A stretch of 64,000 bases of DNA from positions 9,672,001 to 9,736,000 of the forward strand of contig NC_135032.1 in NCBI RefSeq assembly GCF_051020975.1, in the 5' to 3' direction. The translations under genes and the position numbers were made by a program. The notes beneath the pieces were generated by a model. That model had not been told where the DNA came from. It searched no databases and saw only the letters and a program-made list of their open reading frames with translations. Numbering within the stretch: position 1 is the stretch's first letter; each line of letters begins with the position of its first letter. This stretch comes from Osmia lignaria lignaria (Eukaryota; Arthropoda; Insecta; Hymenoptera; Megachilidae). Positions 21,713 to 31,504 of this stretch are shown piece by piece.

Positions 21713-22314
21713 CAGCCGACTCTAGTACTAGCCATGCTGAACAACGTGGCAACACCGCTCACGTGATAATCGGGAGTCCTATTTTCAAAAACAAAGTCCT
21801 GTGCTCGGAATTGTAATTAACGTCTTTTTTAATTAAAAGCTGTAGTAATATACACTATTTTGTGTTAATTATGTATAAACAATATATAAACGTTGCAACT
21901 ATGGCAAATAGAAGTGATGTGGTAGTATAAAATTGTTATAAATGTGATATATATTTTGTGTACTCTCAAAGTAGTTTGGTGTTGTGACGCATGATATTTG
22001 AAATATTTACAGTGGTTTCAAGAAAATTTAGGTATGAAGCAAAATGAAACCATCTTTGGATCAAATTGAAACATTTAAGAATTGATGAACGTGTATATAA
22101 GTTAATAAAAACCTTGAAACAAGCGAAATTATTGGAACGAAACCAAAGAGGTTATGTGAAGTCCAGAGAGTAGTCGGGAATCTGACGACGTTGATTGGCT
22201 GAGAGTCCGTGAGTCCGGGAGGCAGATAGAGTAGGGTAGGTGTTGATATATTCAGACCTGACTCCCGCGGTGTTGCCATTTTTACTTCAGCACGGCTAGT
22301 ACTAGAGTCGGCTG
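21713..22314. mobile_element. 600-bp inverted-end element, copy 2
   Basis: It has the same ends and interior as copy 1. It is flanked by GCGCGAG on both sides (21704-21710 and after 22316) if the element is read as beginning CACAGCC. This looks like a 7-8 bp target duplication and would fit a hAT-like element. Copy 1 lacks such a duplication. Confidence 0.7.
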
Positions 22315-22756
22315 TGGCGCGAGTTAAGTATGGTCCCTCGTGAACTGCAGTATAGTTAATCCGCAATGGGTATATTGATTCCCGTTGAATGTTGTTTACT
22401 TGAAATTATCAAATGGGTCATTTGTCATATGTTGCCGACCCCTGAACTAGGATCTTCCTAGTAGAAGAAAAGTTTATAATTTTGCGCCGCCTCCGACAAC
22501 TTTGAAATGTATTTGGTATACTATTTAACGATTAAGTAGATATTATTAATAGCTATGCAATATTGGTATAAATGAAATAGAAATTATTTGACACTTTTTA
22601 CTGCATTTCGAAGTCGGATTTCTTTTTTGTTAAAAATTATTTTATTTCACACTTTTTAGTGGAACCTGTAGTATTTGTAGAATAGTGTAAGGTGATTTTG
22701 GGTTTCTGTTGCTTAACTAATAACCATAAACCGAAAAAATATTTACCAAATTTAAA

Positions 22757-23632
22757 TGGTTAATAAACAACAAATTTCATAAATTTTTGCAAGTGGGATC
22801 ATCGCGGATATACAGAGTGTCACGCGACTACCTTTACAGCCGAAGAGGGATGATTGCTAAGATGATTCTAAACAACTATTTCCTTTTCCAAAATGTTGGT
22901 TAAGGCTTGTTTTTCTAGTTATTAACAAAAAACACCGACCAATCCGAGCGCGTACAGCGCGCGGGCTCAGGGACTGCACTCTGTACGCGCTCGTATTGGT
23001 CGGTGGTTTTGTTATTAACTCGAAAACCAAGCCTTAACCAACAATTTGGCAAAGGAAAAAGTTGTTTAGAATCCCCTTAACAATCATCCCTCTACGGCTG
23101 TCGAGGTAGTCGCCTGACACCCTGTAATTCCTACCAAATATGAAAGGTTTCATCGCGAACGATACATTCCTTGCAGAGTAACATGAAGGCGTAGAGTTTT
23201 TGCTATAACAGTAGTTATTAACAAATTCAATAAATTTTTGCAAGTGATATTATCGCGGATATACCTCCTACTAAATGTGAAAGGTTTCATCGCAATCGGT
23301 ACATTCCCTGCAGCATAAACGCCAGAAGATATAAATGAAGTATTACGTTTTTTGCGATATAAGTCGTTAGGAATGAAAAAATACAAACATTTTTTTGCGA
23401 GACCAATCGGAAAATATACTCTACAAGATGCAAAATTTTTTATCCGATTGTCCGATCCGATGTCCATCCATCTCGGAGTAATCGGCGAACATACATTTAG
23501 AAGAAATAGTCGTTAGGAATGAAAAAATGCAAAATATTTTTTTAACGGGACCAATCGGGAGACATACTCTACCAGTCGCAAAAGGTTTCGTTCCGATTGG
23601 TCCATCCGTCTCGTCATAATCGGTGAACATAC

Positions 23633-23640
<8 letters not shown>
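22757..23640. repeat. Degenerate tandem repeat with poly(A) end
   Basis: Blocks with AAATTTTTGCAAGTG, TATCGCGGATATA and GTGAAAGGTTTCATCGC recur at about 22775, 23150, 23235 and 23280. A second block type (GGACCAATCGG, AATCGGCGAACATACAT, TTAGGAATGAAAAAATGCAAA) recurs at about 23370, 23480 and 23550. The stretch ends in a run of more than 30 A (about 23635-23669), followed by the CGAATTGAGTATCC...TTCGAAGTCGG tail. It looks like repeated 3' UTR of a non-LTR retrotransposon. Coding parts are absent. Confidence 0.5.
22814..23126. mobile_element. Foldback element inserted in the tandem repeat
   Basis: The arms start ACAGAGTGTCACGCGACTAC and, inverted, ACAGGGTGTCAGGCGACTAC, next to TA. The subterminal blocks are shared with the foldback at 11115-11666. 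The flanking sequence, joined across the insertion, matches an uninterrupted repeat unit at about 23213-23300, giving an internal empty-site comparison. Confidence 0.75.
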
Positions 23641-23673
<33 letters not shown>

Positions 23674-23712
23674 CATCGAATTGAGTATCCTTTTTCTTTT
23701 CGAAGTCGGATA

Positions 23713-23900
23713 AAAAAGGACACCAGATTCAGAAAAGCTGTGGCGGTGGAAGAACGCTTAGCTATAACGCTACGTTTTTTAGCAACGGGAGATTCATATA
23801 CGAGTCTTCAGTATCTGTTTAAAGTATCCAAACAATTAATATCAGAAATTGTTCCGGAAGTATATTAAGCGCTTGTTGAAATTTTAAAAGAACATATAAA
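23713..23900 (+). pseudogene. PIF/Harbinger transposase, N-terminal fragment
   Basis: The frame reads DTRFRKAVAVEERL, TLRFLATGDSYTSLQYLFKV and ISEIVPEVY, the conserved N-terminal region preceding the DDE domain in Harbinger (DDE_Tnp_4) transposases. A stop replaces the residue after EVY at 23866-23868. The frame then continues ALVEILKEHIK up to a GTAAAT that could be a splice donor. A second copy of this segment is on the minus strand at 30513-30791. Inactive. Confidence 0.75.
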
Positions 23901-23998
23901 GGTAAATGTACATATTTAAAAATACTTATTTATTAATTTATTTAATGTATACATAGACTTACTTACTAAATAATACATCTTTAATGATAACTAATAAA

Positions 23999-24462
23999 TT
24001 ACAAATCTTTTTCGGCATTTAAAATATTAATGATCGCAGTCGGAGTAGGTGAAGCCGGTTTCCTATGGAAATTCCTTGACATTTCATGATTTTGGAAATG
24101 CTGAACGGAGTGAGTATGATAATGCTGATTTGATGCAGCTAGATCATACATCCCCATATCCGCCTCGAATAAAGTTTTGTTAATAGCATACTCTACTTGA
24201 GCACGTGTGCGAATGCTATAACTTCGGAGCTTATTGGCAATATGTTTCGTATAAGTCTCGCACTCGTCCGGTTGCTCCTTTGATATTGATTGTTTTAAAA
24301 TCTTGAATGCTTCCTCCAATCTCTCCTCATCCCTTTTTTCGTAAGCTCGCTTATGACGTTTCGGAGGCCCTGGAGTAGCAATTTCATTCGTATCCGTATT
24401 TTCGATCGGGTTTTTGTGAGGTATGGGCTGTTCTGCATTATTTTCCTCATTGCAGCTTTCCT
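23999..24462 (-). pseudogene. Harbinger accessory protein, C-terminal exon (inverted fragment)
   Basis: On the minus strand the frame is open from an AG acceptor near 24463 (ESCNEENNAEQPIPHKN...GPPKRHKRAYEKRDEE) to a stop at 23999. It ends in a coiled or helical segment (EEAFKILKQ, HIANKLRSYSIRTRAQVEYA) and a His/Pro-rich tail. I interpret it as the second exon of the MADF-type DNA-binding accessory ORF. Its first exon, however, now sits on the opposite strand at 24547, so the element has been inverted internally. It has no valid start. Confidence 0.55.
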
Positions 24463-24546
24463 ACAAATTTAATTTGTTACATTACTTTTAAACATTTATG
24501 TGTTTGGAACAAATGTATATTTTTATTTTTATTTTTATTTTTTCAG

Positions 24547-25554
24547 TTGTCGATACAAGCTCTCTTGAGGAAGGTCGACATGGAGTGGACAAACGAAATG
24601 GCACTTCGTCTCATTGACGAATATGAGAAGTACCCGATACTGTGGAATCCGAAAGACGAATTTTATTATTCGCGAAATAAGAAAATTGACGCGTGGGAAG
24701 CTATTGCTAAAGATTTTGTTGTGCAAAGCAGTCAAGCGAAACAAAAAATGAATAGTTTGGTAGCGTCTTTTCGCCGGGAAAAAGCAAAGGGTGCAAGGAG
24801 TATTGGAAAGGGAAAAGGTATGTATATATTTCTATGTTCAAACGATTGGCTGGCAATTTCGCAAAAATTTGAAGACTTACGGAATTTCCCAAATTGCATA
24901 GGATCAATGGATGGAAAGCACGTGGTACTGCAGGGACCTGCCAACAGTGAGAGCGATTTTTACAATTATAAATCGCAATCCAGTATTGTCTTAATTACCA
25001 TAGTTGATGCCGATTATAATTTCATATATGTCGATGCAGGATGTCAATGTTGAATTTCGGAGGGCGGATGTTTTAAAAATTGCGAATTATCGAAAAAAAT
25101 ACGTACAAATATTTTGAGGTTACCAGAAAAATCGGTCTTGCCAAATAGGACCAAAGAAATACCATACGTATTTCTTAGTGACGAGGCATTTGCTCTAAGC
25201 GAAAATTTAATGAAACCTTTCTCTGGTGCTTATAATAAGAAATCAGCCGAAAAGATTTTTAACTATCGACTCGGCAGAGCTCGACGAGTAGTTGAAAATG
25301 TGTTTGGAATTTCTTCGGCAGTATTTCGAGTATTGAGAAAACCAATGTTATTGGAGCCGATAAAAGCGTATCATAATTTTTTAAGGAGAAATAATAATTC
25401 GCGTTCATTATACTCTCCTGCAGGGACTTTTGACTCACAAGGAGAACTACCCAAGTGTTACACTCACTTATTAATGAAACTTTGCCAGCTTGTAGAGCTC
25501 GACGGGCTGAACACGCCTATATCCCCTTTTGGGGGCAGACGGCTAATTGTTTAA
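24547..25554 (+). pseudogene. Chimeric Harbinger remnant: MADF exon joined to transposase
   Basis: Residues 1-90 are a MADF/SANT-type DNA-binding domain (MALRLIDEYEKYPILWNPKD, KIDAWEAIAKDF, QKMNSLVASFRREKAKGARS). After the donor-like GTATGT at 24816 the frame runs straight into the DDE transposase (DWLAISQKFEDLRNFPNCIG, SMDGKHV with the first catalytic Asp, VDADYNFIYVD). A stop at 25051-25053 interrupts ISEGGCFKN. The frame then continues with the FLSDEAFAL, RLGRARRVVENVFGI and RVLRKPM blocks to 25554. Copy 27497-27791 shows the same intron start without transposase, so a deletion created the fusion. One nonsense codon and the missing N-terminus make it inactive. Confidence 0.75.
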
Positions 25555-25786
25555 AAGATATTAACAATTACAGTTAGTTACTCCTTACATTCTGAAGTAT
25601 GACAAACTTACAGATACAACTCGCAATCTAGAGATCCACGATTCAAATCCTTGGTTTCCAACATTTTTTTTTTTTAAATGATAATTTCTCTCTTTTTGAA
25701 TAACTATTACATAAAAATTATCATTATATAAAAAAAAAAAGACGGTAACCCAGGATTTGAACCGAGGACCTTTTAGATTACGAGTA

Positions 25787-26725
25787 CAGTAAAAGCTGGA
25801 TATATGCAACAAACATTGGGACCCAGGCGTTGCATATATCCAGTCGAGGTTTCGAATCTCGGGTTACACGCGACGAGAAGCCAAGTGTGAACGTAGAAAA
25901 GAACAGACAGTGGCAGAAAGAGAGAGGTCTGATGATCAAAGGAAAGAGCCGAAACGTATCGGTGTGACTAATACTAATTGAATCAAAAAACTTTTTTATT
26001 TTTGACTTTTTTTAAATGAAACTTGTACTAGCGCATTGGTGAGATTTTTGTGATTAAAGTGGTACCAAACACGATATAGTTTCAATTATAATTACTTGCT
26101 AAAATTGATGTTAAAAGTTGGCGAAAAGCAAAGGAGGATTGGAAATGAAAACCGGTTGCGGTGTCGGCTCGGGTTTCAAACGTTGCATATATCCAGCCGA
26201 GGTGTCGATTCTGGGCATTTAATGTTGCATATATCCAGCCGAGGTGTCGATTCTGGGCATTTAAACGTTGCATATATCCAGTCTTGGTATCGATTCTGTG
26301 TCCGTACAAATCGTTTGTACCGTGCCGCGATACCTATTTTACGTTCGTACACAACATGCGACGTGTTGCATGTTGCATGTTGCGTATTTGATGTATCTTT
26401 GGTGTACGGCCTGCCTTATATATATGTACAGTTTTATTATTATTTTAATAAATAAATATAATTCAAATTATATCGTGTTCGGTACCATTTTAATCATAAA
26501 AATCTCACAAATGCGTTAGTAAAAGTTTCATTAAGAAAAAGTTAAAAATAAAAAAGTTTTATCGTTCAATTAGTATTAGTCACACCGATATTACGGTCGG
26601 ATCATATTACACAGTTTCCTCGCCGAGCGGCTCGGTTCGGCTTAGGGGGATCCCCCCAAGTGAAGGGGATAGCGATGTTGCATATATCCAGCCAAACTTT
26701 TGTTGCATATATCCAGCTTTTACTG
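25787..26725. mobile_element. 939-bp pogo/Tigger-like non-autonomous element
   Basis: The ends CAGTAAAAGCTGGATATATG and its exact inverse are flanked by TA at 25785-25786 and 26726-26727. A CAGT- start followed by an imperfect direct or inverted GGATATATGCAAC copy is typical of pogo-type mariner elements. Inside are a second inverted pair (about 25955-26105 against 26455-26590) and three 42-43-bp direct repeats (26182-26308) beginning GTTGCATATATCCAGCCGAG. Another end of the same family, with a truncated body, is at 30047-30120. No transposase. Confidence 0.8.
26182..26308. repeat. Three 42-43-bp direct repeats
   Basis: The unit begins GTTGCATATATCCAGCCGAG and continues GTGTCGATTCTGGGCATTTAA. 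Starts are at 26182, 26224 and 26267, the third diverged. The unit is the same subterminal motif as the ends of the surrounding pogo-like element. Confidence 0.8.
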
Positions 26726-27496
26726 TAATGTGTTTAACCACGGAGCAGATCCGTGACTTGCAATTTAAAGGTCCTCGGTTCAAATCCTTGGTTCACAAAA
26801 AAATTTTTTTTTTTTTAATGATAATTTTTATCAATAATTATTCAAAAAGAGACAAATTGTCATTAAAAAAAAAAAAATGTTGGGAATCAAGGATTTGAAC
26901 CGTGGATCTCTAGATTACGAGTTGTATCTGTGAGTCTGTCATACTTCTCAATGTAAGTAGTAACTAACTTTAATTATCAATATCTTTTAAACAATTAGTC
27001 GTCTGCCCACAAAACGGGGTATAGGTGTGTTCAGCTCGACGAGCTCTACAAGCTGGCGAAGTTTCATTAATAAATGAGTGTAACACTTGGGTAGTTCCCC
27101 TTGTCAGAATAAAATGGAGTATTCGTCGAAGGTAATTGGAGACAAGAAATAAATTCAAATTCACTAATTTCAATAACAAACATTCCTCGGAAGTCACCAC
27201 TAAATGCTCAATAAATTCGCGACGAGTTTAAAGAGTACATACTTTGTTACTAATGGGCGTTTAGAATGACACGACGATTATGCATAAATCTTATAAATTG
27301 TACTATTTTTTACGTACCTTCTTTGTGTCTAATGTTGCTCGCGGTTCGTCTTTGTCTAATAAATAAAGCATTCGCTTGAAAGCGAACCACTTTGATATAT
27401 ACACATCTTTACGAGCTGTCAATAAAAAATTACTTTGTATTGATTATAATTATATACAATATTTACACCTGATTGAACATAGAAATATATAAATAC

Positions 27497-27791
27497 CTTT
27501 TCCCTTTCCAATACTCCTTGCACCCTTTGCTTTTTCCCGGCGAAAAGACGCTAGCAAACTATTCATTTTTTGTTTCGCTTGACTGCTTTGCACTCCAAAA
27601 ACTTTAGCAATAGCTTCCCACGCGTCAATTTTCTTATTTCGCGAATAATGAAATTCGTCTTTCAGATTCCACAGTATCGGGTACCTCTCATATTCGTCAA
27701 TGAGACGAAGTGCCATTTCGTTTGTCCACTCCATGTCGACCTTCCTCAAGAGTTGTATCGACAACTGGTTACTCTCGTGTTGCTCGTCCAT
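27497..27791 (-). pseudogene. Harbinger accessory ORF, MADF exon 1
   Basis: This is an intact-looking first exon: ATG at 27791 (MDEQHESNQLSIQLLRKVDM), MADF domain (LIDEYERYPILWNLKDEF, KIDAWEAIAKVF), basic tail (RREKAKGARSIGKGK) and a GTATTT donor at 27496. It has no stop codons, but the rest of the gene on this strand is missing. The following 300 bases go directly into the Harbinger tail shared with 25400-25560. It serves as the reference for the rearranged copy at 24547. Confidence 0.65.
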
Positions 27792-27799
27792 TTCAAAGT

Positions 27800-28115
27800 G
27801 AGTACGGCCCGTTACTGTGTTCGCGAAGGCCCCGAGCACGAACGAACGCTTTCCGACCGCTGTCGGTTAGTCAAAGTATTTTCGTGCGAACAAGCGCTCG
27901 GTGTGGACGGGTTTCTGGTAGTACGTCCGTTCCTGACGATATTCTTACTTCGACTGGTTTACGACACCCCAGGTAGAAAGGTTTGCGCGAACAGCCAGAG
28001 CACGATTTTGTATACACGAATGCGATGCTCGAGAGGGCAAAGAAATTTCACCCGAACGGACGTTCGTGCGCCGAAAGCATTCGTTCGGGCCGAAATGCTG
28101 AAGTGAGTACGATGC
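27800..28115. repeat. Harbinger end with subterminal repeats
   Basis: Blocks GAGCACGAACGAACGCTTTC, GACTGGTTTACG..CCCCAGGTAGAAAG and GCATTCGTTCGGG, ending at GTGAGTACGATGCTTAA, match the ends of the element 30127-31069. This is therefore the 5' terminus of the minus-strand Harbinger copy. Confidence 0.6.
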
Positions 28116-28119
28116 TTAA

Positions 28120-29600
28120 CGAGACGGAAAGTCCCATTTACGCGTTGCGGAAAACAGAATAAGTTTGTGTACATTTACCTTCTTGCAAATTATTTCAGAA
28201 CAAATTGTTAATATTAGCTCCTGCAGCATTTAAACACTTTTATTCTTTTTAACAACTTCTAAATTTAGTTAAGAAATATGCAGGACTCCGATAGATCTGA
28301 AATGTTCTAATCGCGACCCTACGTATCCAAACTGTTTTATGAGTTTACTAACATCCCTGTCGCGGCCTCGCCCGTTCTCATAAATAAAAACTTCGAGAAT
28401 TTGAAGTAATAACACAGTACAACAAATTTTAACTTTTTTTGAACGTCCGATTCCCACTAGGTGATTCTTATAGTGTTTTGTACGCTGATTACGAATCTGC
28501 AAACTGTTTTGCTCCTACACGTACAGTTTTTGAGAAATCTGATTTTGAAAAAAAAAACATTTTTCAGATTTGAACAAATTTTCTGACGTAATTATAAAAG
28601 ATATTGAAATACTATTTATACTAAAAGATTCTGTAGACTTTTCTGAATACAACGATACCTATCTTTAATATATTATCAATGTTTAAGTATGTTTAAACGA
28701 TCATTGAATGAGGAGGGACCCCGATTTGGCACCAAAGTGGAGGTCTAGCGTGAAATCGAATTATACCACGCGATAGAGAAAATTTTTATCTTGAAAAACC
28801 ACCAGGAGAAAGTTGCAACATCGATTTCTTTATCAAACCAAAAAGCGAAATAGCTTAGCAGGAGACGAAGTACCGATAGTGGCGATCCGCGTCAGGACAG
28901 ATTTTTTTTTTAAAGAAATATTACATCAAATGTTTTTAAACTTTAAGGATGTATTTAGTTACAAGTCGTATATCTATAATAATTTTTTGGTACAAAAATA
29001 ATAAATAACAAGCGACTTATACGCTATCTTCCAGGGCTCCAAAAAAAAAAAGTTGCTCCACTGCTGCAGTGATTGCCGCCGTCTGAGTGCTTAAAATGAA
29101 AAATGACAAAGACCCTGTTAAACTAGAAGGTATTCTCCGTACCATGAACTAGGATTTTTGAAAAATATCAAAATCTGACGAAATGGCGAAGTTTTGAAGA
29201 AAAGTTTGGAATTTAGCCTAAAAACATCGTAGTTTTTTTAATGCCAAATTGACATTTTTCATCCAATCAAAAAAATCCTAGTTCATGGCATGGCAAAACA
29301 TGTACTGAACACGCTGAAAAAGTTTCGAGTCGATGCAATAATTTGTATTCGAGTTAGAGCTGCAGCAAATTTGAGAAATACCGTTTTGAGAAAAACGCGA
29401 TCCATCGGCGGTAAGCGCGTTTCTGACATGCCAGTAGTTACTCTTTAGAACGTTGCCATTCCTAAACTATTTGAGATTCGACCTTAAAATTTTAATATGA
29501 TATTGTAGGGAGTATAGACTTTCAAAAAATGCAAGAAAAAAAAATAGATTTTTCAATAGTGTTACACTGATATAGCCCCTTAAGCGATAAACGTGTATAT
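28120..29600. other. Repeat-like AT-rich stretch, no gene recognised
   Basis: No gene motif was identified. The short minus-strand frame at 28269-28502 and the plus-strand frame at 28813-29001 show no family pattern. An imperfect inverted pair around CCTAGTTCATG (about 29140 and 29275) suggests part of an unrecognised element. Confidence 0.35.
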
Positions 29601-30046
29601 CATATCATACTTATATTATATAAATAGACAGCGTTTGTTTGTATGTAAATTTCAAAAACTACTTATCCGATTGATACCAAATTTTAACAGTGGCTTCCTT
29701 GCCTTCTCTAGAGTGACATAGACTATATTATAGACTATATTATTTTAATAAAAATGATATTACATCCGCATAAAAGTACGTGAGAATATGTTCAGCGCTC
29801 AGCATTCTGACAATGAGCCTACTCCCTAACTACCGCTCCCAACCGTTAGGTGACTGCACGTTCGTGGCTACCCAAAAGAGACTTCCTCTTTCACGTTTAA
29901 ACGGCTAAACGGATTTTAATGAAATCTATATATAAATAAATGAATGTTTCTTTGTTTGTTCCGTATGCGTTCCTACACCATTCATCCGATTGCGATGAAA
30001 CTTTGGTGAGTTGTTGTGCGAACGCCCGCGAAGGTTTCTGGGCGTG
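29600..30046. repeat. Possible Helitron-like or related dispersed repeat
   Basis: The phrases ACAGCGTTTGTTTGTATGT...CTACTTATCCGATTGATACC and GTTTCTTTGTTTGTTCCG...CATCCGATTGCGATGAAAC are two tandem variants of a sequence type common at the ends of Helitrons and related insect repeats. No Rep/helicase coding or CTRR terminus was confirmed. Confidence 0.3.
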
Positions 30047-30126
30047 TACAGTAAATCCTGGATATATGCAAGAGAAATTGGTACCCAAACATTGCATATA
30101 TCCAGTCGAAGTGTCGAATCTCGAGT

Positions 30127-31069
30127 TAAGGCTCGTACTGACCTAAGCATTTGCGCGCCGAAAACGTTCATTCGGGCAAAAATGCTGAAGTGAGTACGGC
30201 CCGTTAATGTGTTCGCGAAGGCCCAGAGCACGAAGGAACGCTTTTTGACCGCTGTAGCCTCGTACTCACTAGAGCATTCGTGCGCCGAAAACGACCCGTT
30301 ATGAGTTCGCAAAGGCCCTGGGCACGAACGAACGCTTTCCGACGGCTGTCGATCCATCAAAGGATATTCGTGCGAACAATTTTACTGTGCCGGTTACAAA
30401 TTTCCAAGTACCGTTAGTCGACCGCTGTCGAATTTACCCTTCGGAAAAACTCAGTTTATGATATGGCCTGATGAACCGTCATAAACTGATTTTCGAAATC
30501 CGGAACAATTTTTTATATTAATTGTTTGGATACTTTAAACAGATACTGAAGGCTCGTATATGAATCTCCCGTTGCTAAAAAACGTAGCGTTATAACTAAG
30601 CGTTCTTTCATCGTCATTTCAGCTTTTCTGAATCTGGTGTCGTTTTTTTGAATTTTGGGACCGATAGCGTTTATTAAAAATTCAAAATCTTCCGATGACA
30701 TCTGTACAAAATTTTTAAAACGTCCACTAGCTTCTACCTGTAAATCTCTAATTAGATTTTCACCACTAGAGGTTGATCTATTTTTATACATCTGACTAAT
30801 CCACCATCGTTTATCTTGATTTTTTCTTCTTTTTTTTTTAAATTATTGTGTTCATAATAATATACGCTGCACTGACGATCGTAACATCTGTTCCTGTCGA
30901 CATTCTGACTTCGACTGGTTTACGGTAAAAAGAACCTTTCTACATAGAACCCAGATACAAAGGTTTACGGTACCCCAGGTAGAAAGATTTGCGCGAACAG
31001 CCGAAGAAATTTCACGTTCGTTCGCCGAGAGCATTCGTTTGGGCAAAATGCCCAAGTCAGTACGAGGCT
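30127..31069. mobile_element. PIF/Harbinger copy 3 with both ends
   Basis: The ends GGCTCGTACTGAC and, inverted, GCCTCGTACTGAC are each flanked by TTAA (30123-30126 and 31070-31073, positions approximate), which includes the 3-bp TTA/TAA target of this superfamily. Subterminal repeats match those at 27800-28115. The interior holds a minus-strand transposase fragment. It is deleted for the DDE core, so non-autonomous. Confidence 0.65.
30513..30791 (-). pseudogene. PIF/Harbinger transposase, N-terminal fragment (copy 3)
   Basis: The 92-codon frame contains NFVQMSSEDFEFLINAIGPK, NDTRFRKAEMTMKERL and TLRFLATGDSYTSLQYLFKV, which is the same domain as 23713-23900 with an extra N-terminal part. It ends in a stop at the position of a Ser codon in the other copy (QLI followed by stop, then KIVP in frame). 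It is a truncated fragment of a longer protein and inactive. Confidence 0.7.
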
Positions 31070-31342
31070 TAAGGTCGTAAGACATTCAGACCTAAAATGG
31101 ACGTAAAATGGACGTCTCTGTTGTGTGCTAGTAGCGTATTTCAATGAAATTAATAATGTTGAATTTCGAACTGAACAGGTTATCGAAGTAATCGACAAAG
31201 AAACTGGTTATACAAAAAAATCACTATCAAAATTTAGATTTCTTCAAAAATAAAGAATTTTATATTATCTATCGTTAACAACAATTTTAAACTATCAACG
31301 CTGCTATAAAATGATCACTACTGATTTTGAAACGTATTCGAA

Positions 31343-31504
31343 GTACTGTCCACTGATCACAAGAAGTCTCGCGGAGCGACACAGGGGTAAGAGAGGAATA
31401 CATACTACGCACACATTGACTGACCCTCTAATTTTTGATATGACATCGTCGATCAATCAGATTGCGTTATTCTTATAAGACTCCTTGTGATCGGTAGACA
31501 GTAC
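31343..31504. mobile_element. 162-bp MITE (GTACTGTCCACTGATCACAAG ends)
   Basis: The left end GTACTGTCCACTGATCACAA and, inverted, GTACTGTCTACCGATCACAA form about 21-bp inverted repeats. The interior is non-coding. Target duplication not resolved. Confidence 0.65.

Larger units (their letters stand above)
20535..22660. mobile_element. 2.1-kb composite nest bounded by inverted repeats
   Basis: The outer arms of about 165 bp (20535-20697 and 22482-22660) are reverse complements. Both contain AAATCCGACTTCGAAATGCA-type sequence and end internally at TCGGAGGCGGCGCAAAATT. Inside are two 600-bp direct copies (20885-21486 and 21713-22314) separated by a third small foldback (21491-21704). No transposase gene is readable. 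It appears to be layered insertion of several non-autonomous elements. Confidence 0.7.
25400..27130. repeat. 1.7-kb inverted repeat around a pogo-like element
   Basis: The sequence from about 25400 to 25786 is the diverged reverse complement of 26726-27130. Both arms include the end of the Harbinger unit (CCCAAGTGTTACACTCA, GCTTGTAGAGCTCG) and the poly-T/tRNA-like blocks. The element 25787-26725 lies at the dyad. The arrangement equals two Harbinger-derived units facing each other tail to tail. Confidence 0.8.

Noticed and set aside
25610..25660. Functional tRNA gene
   Set aside because: A B-box-like and anticodon-arm-like stretch is present, but no A box, D-arm or matching acceptor stem could be built.
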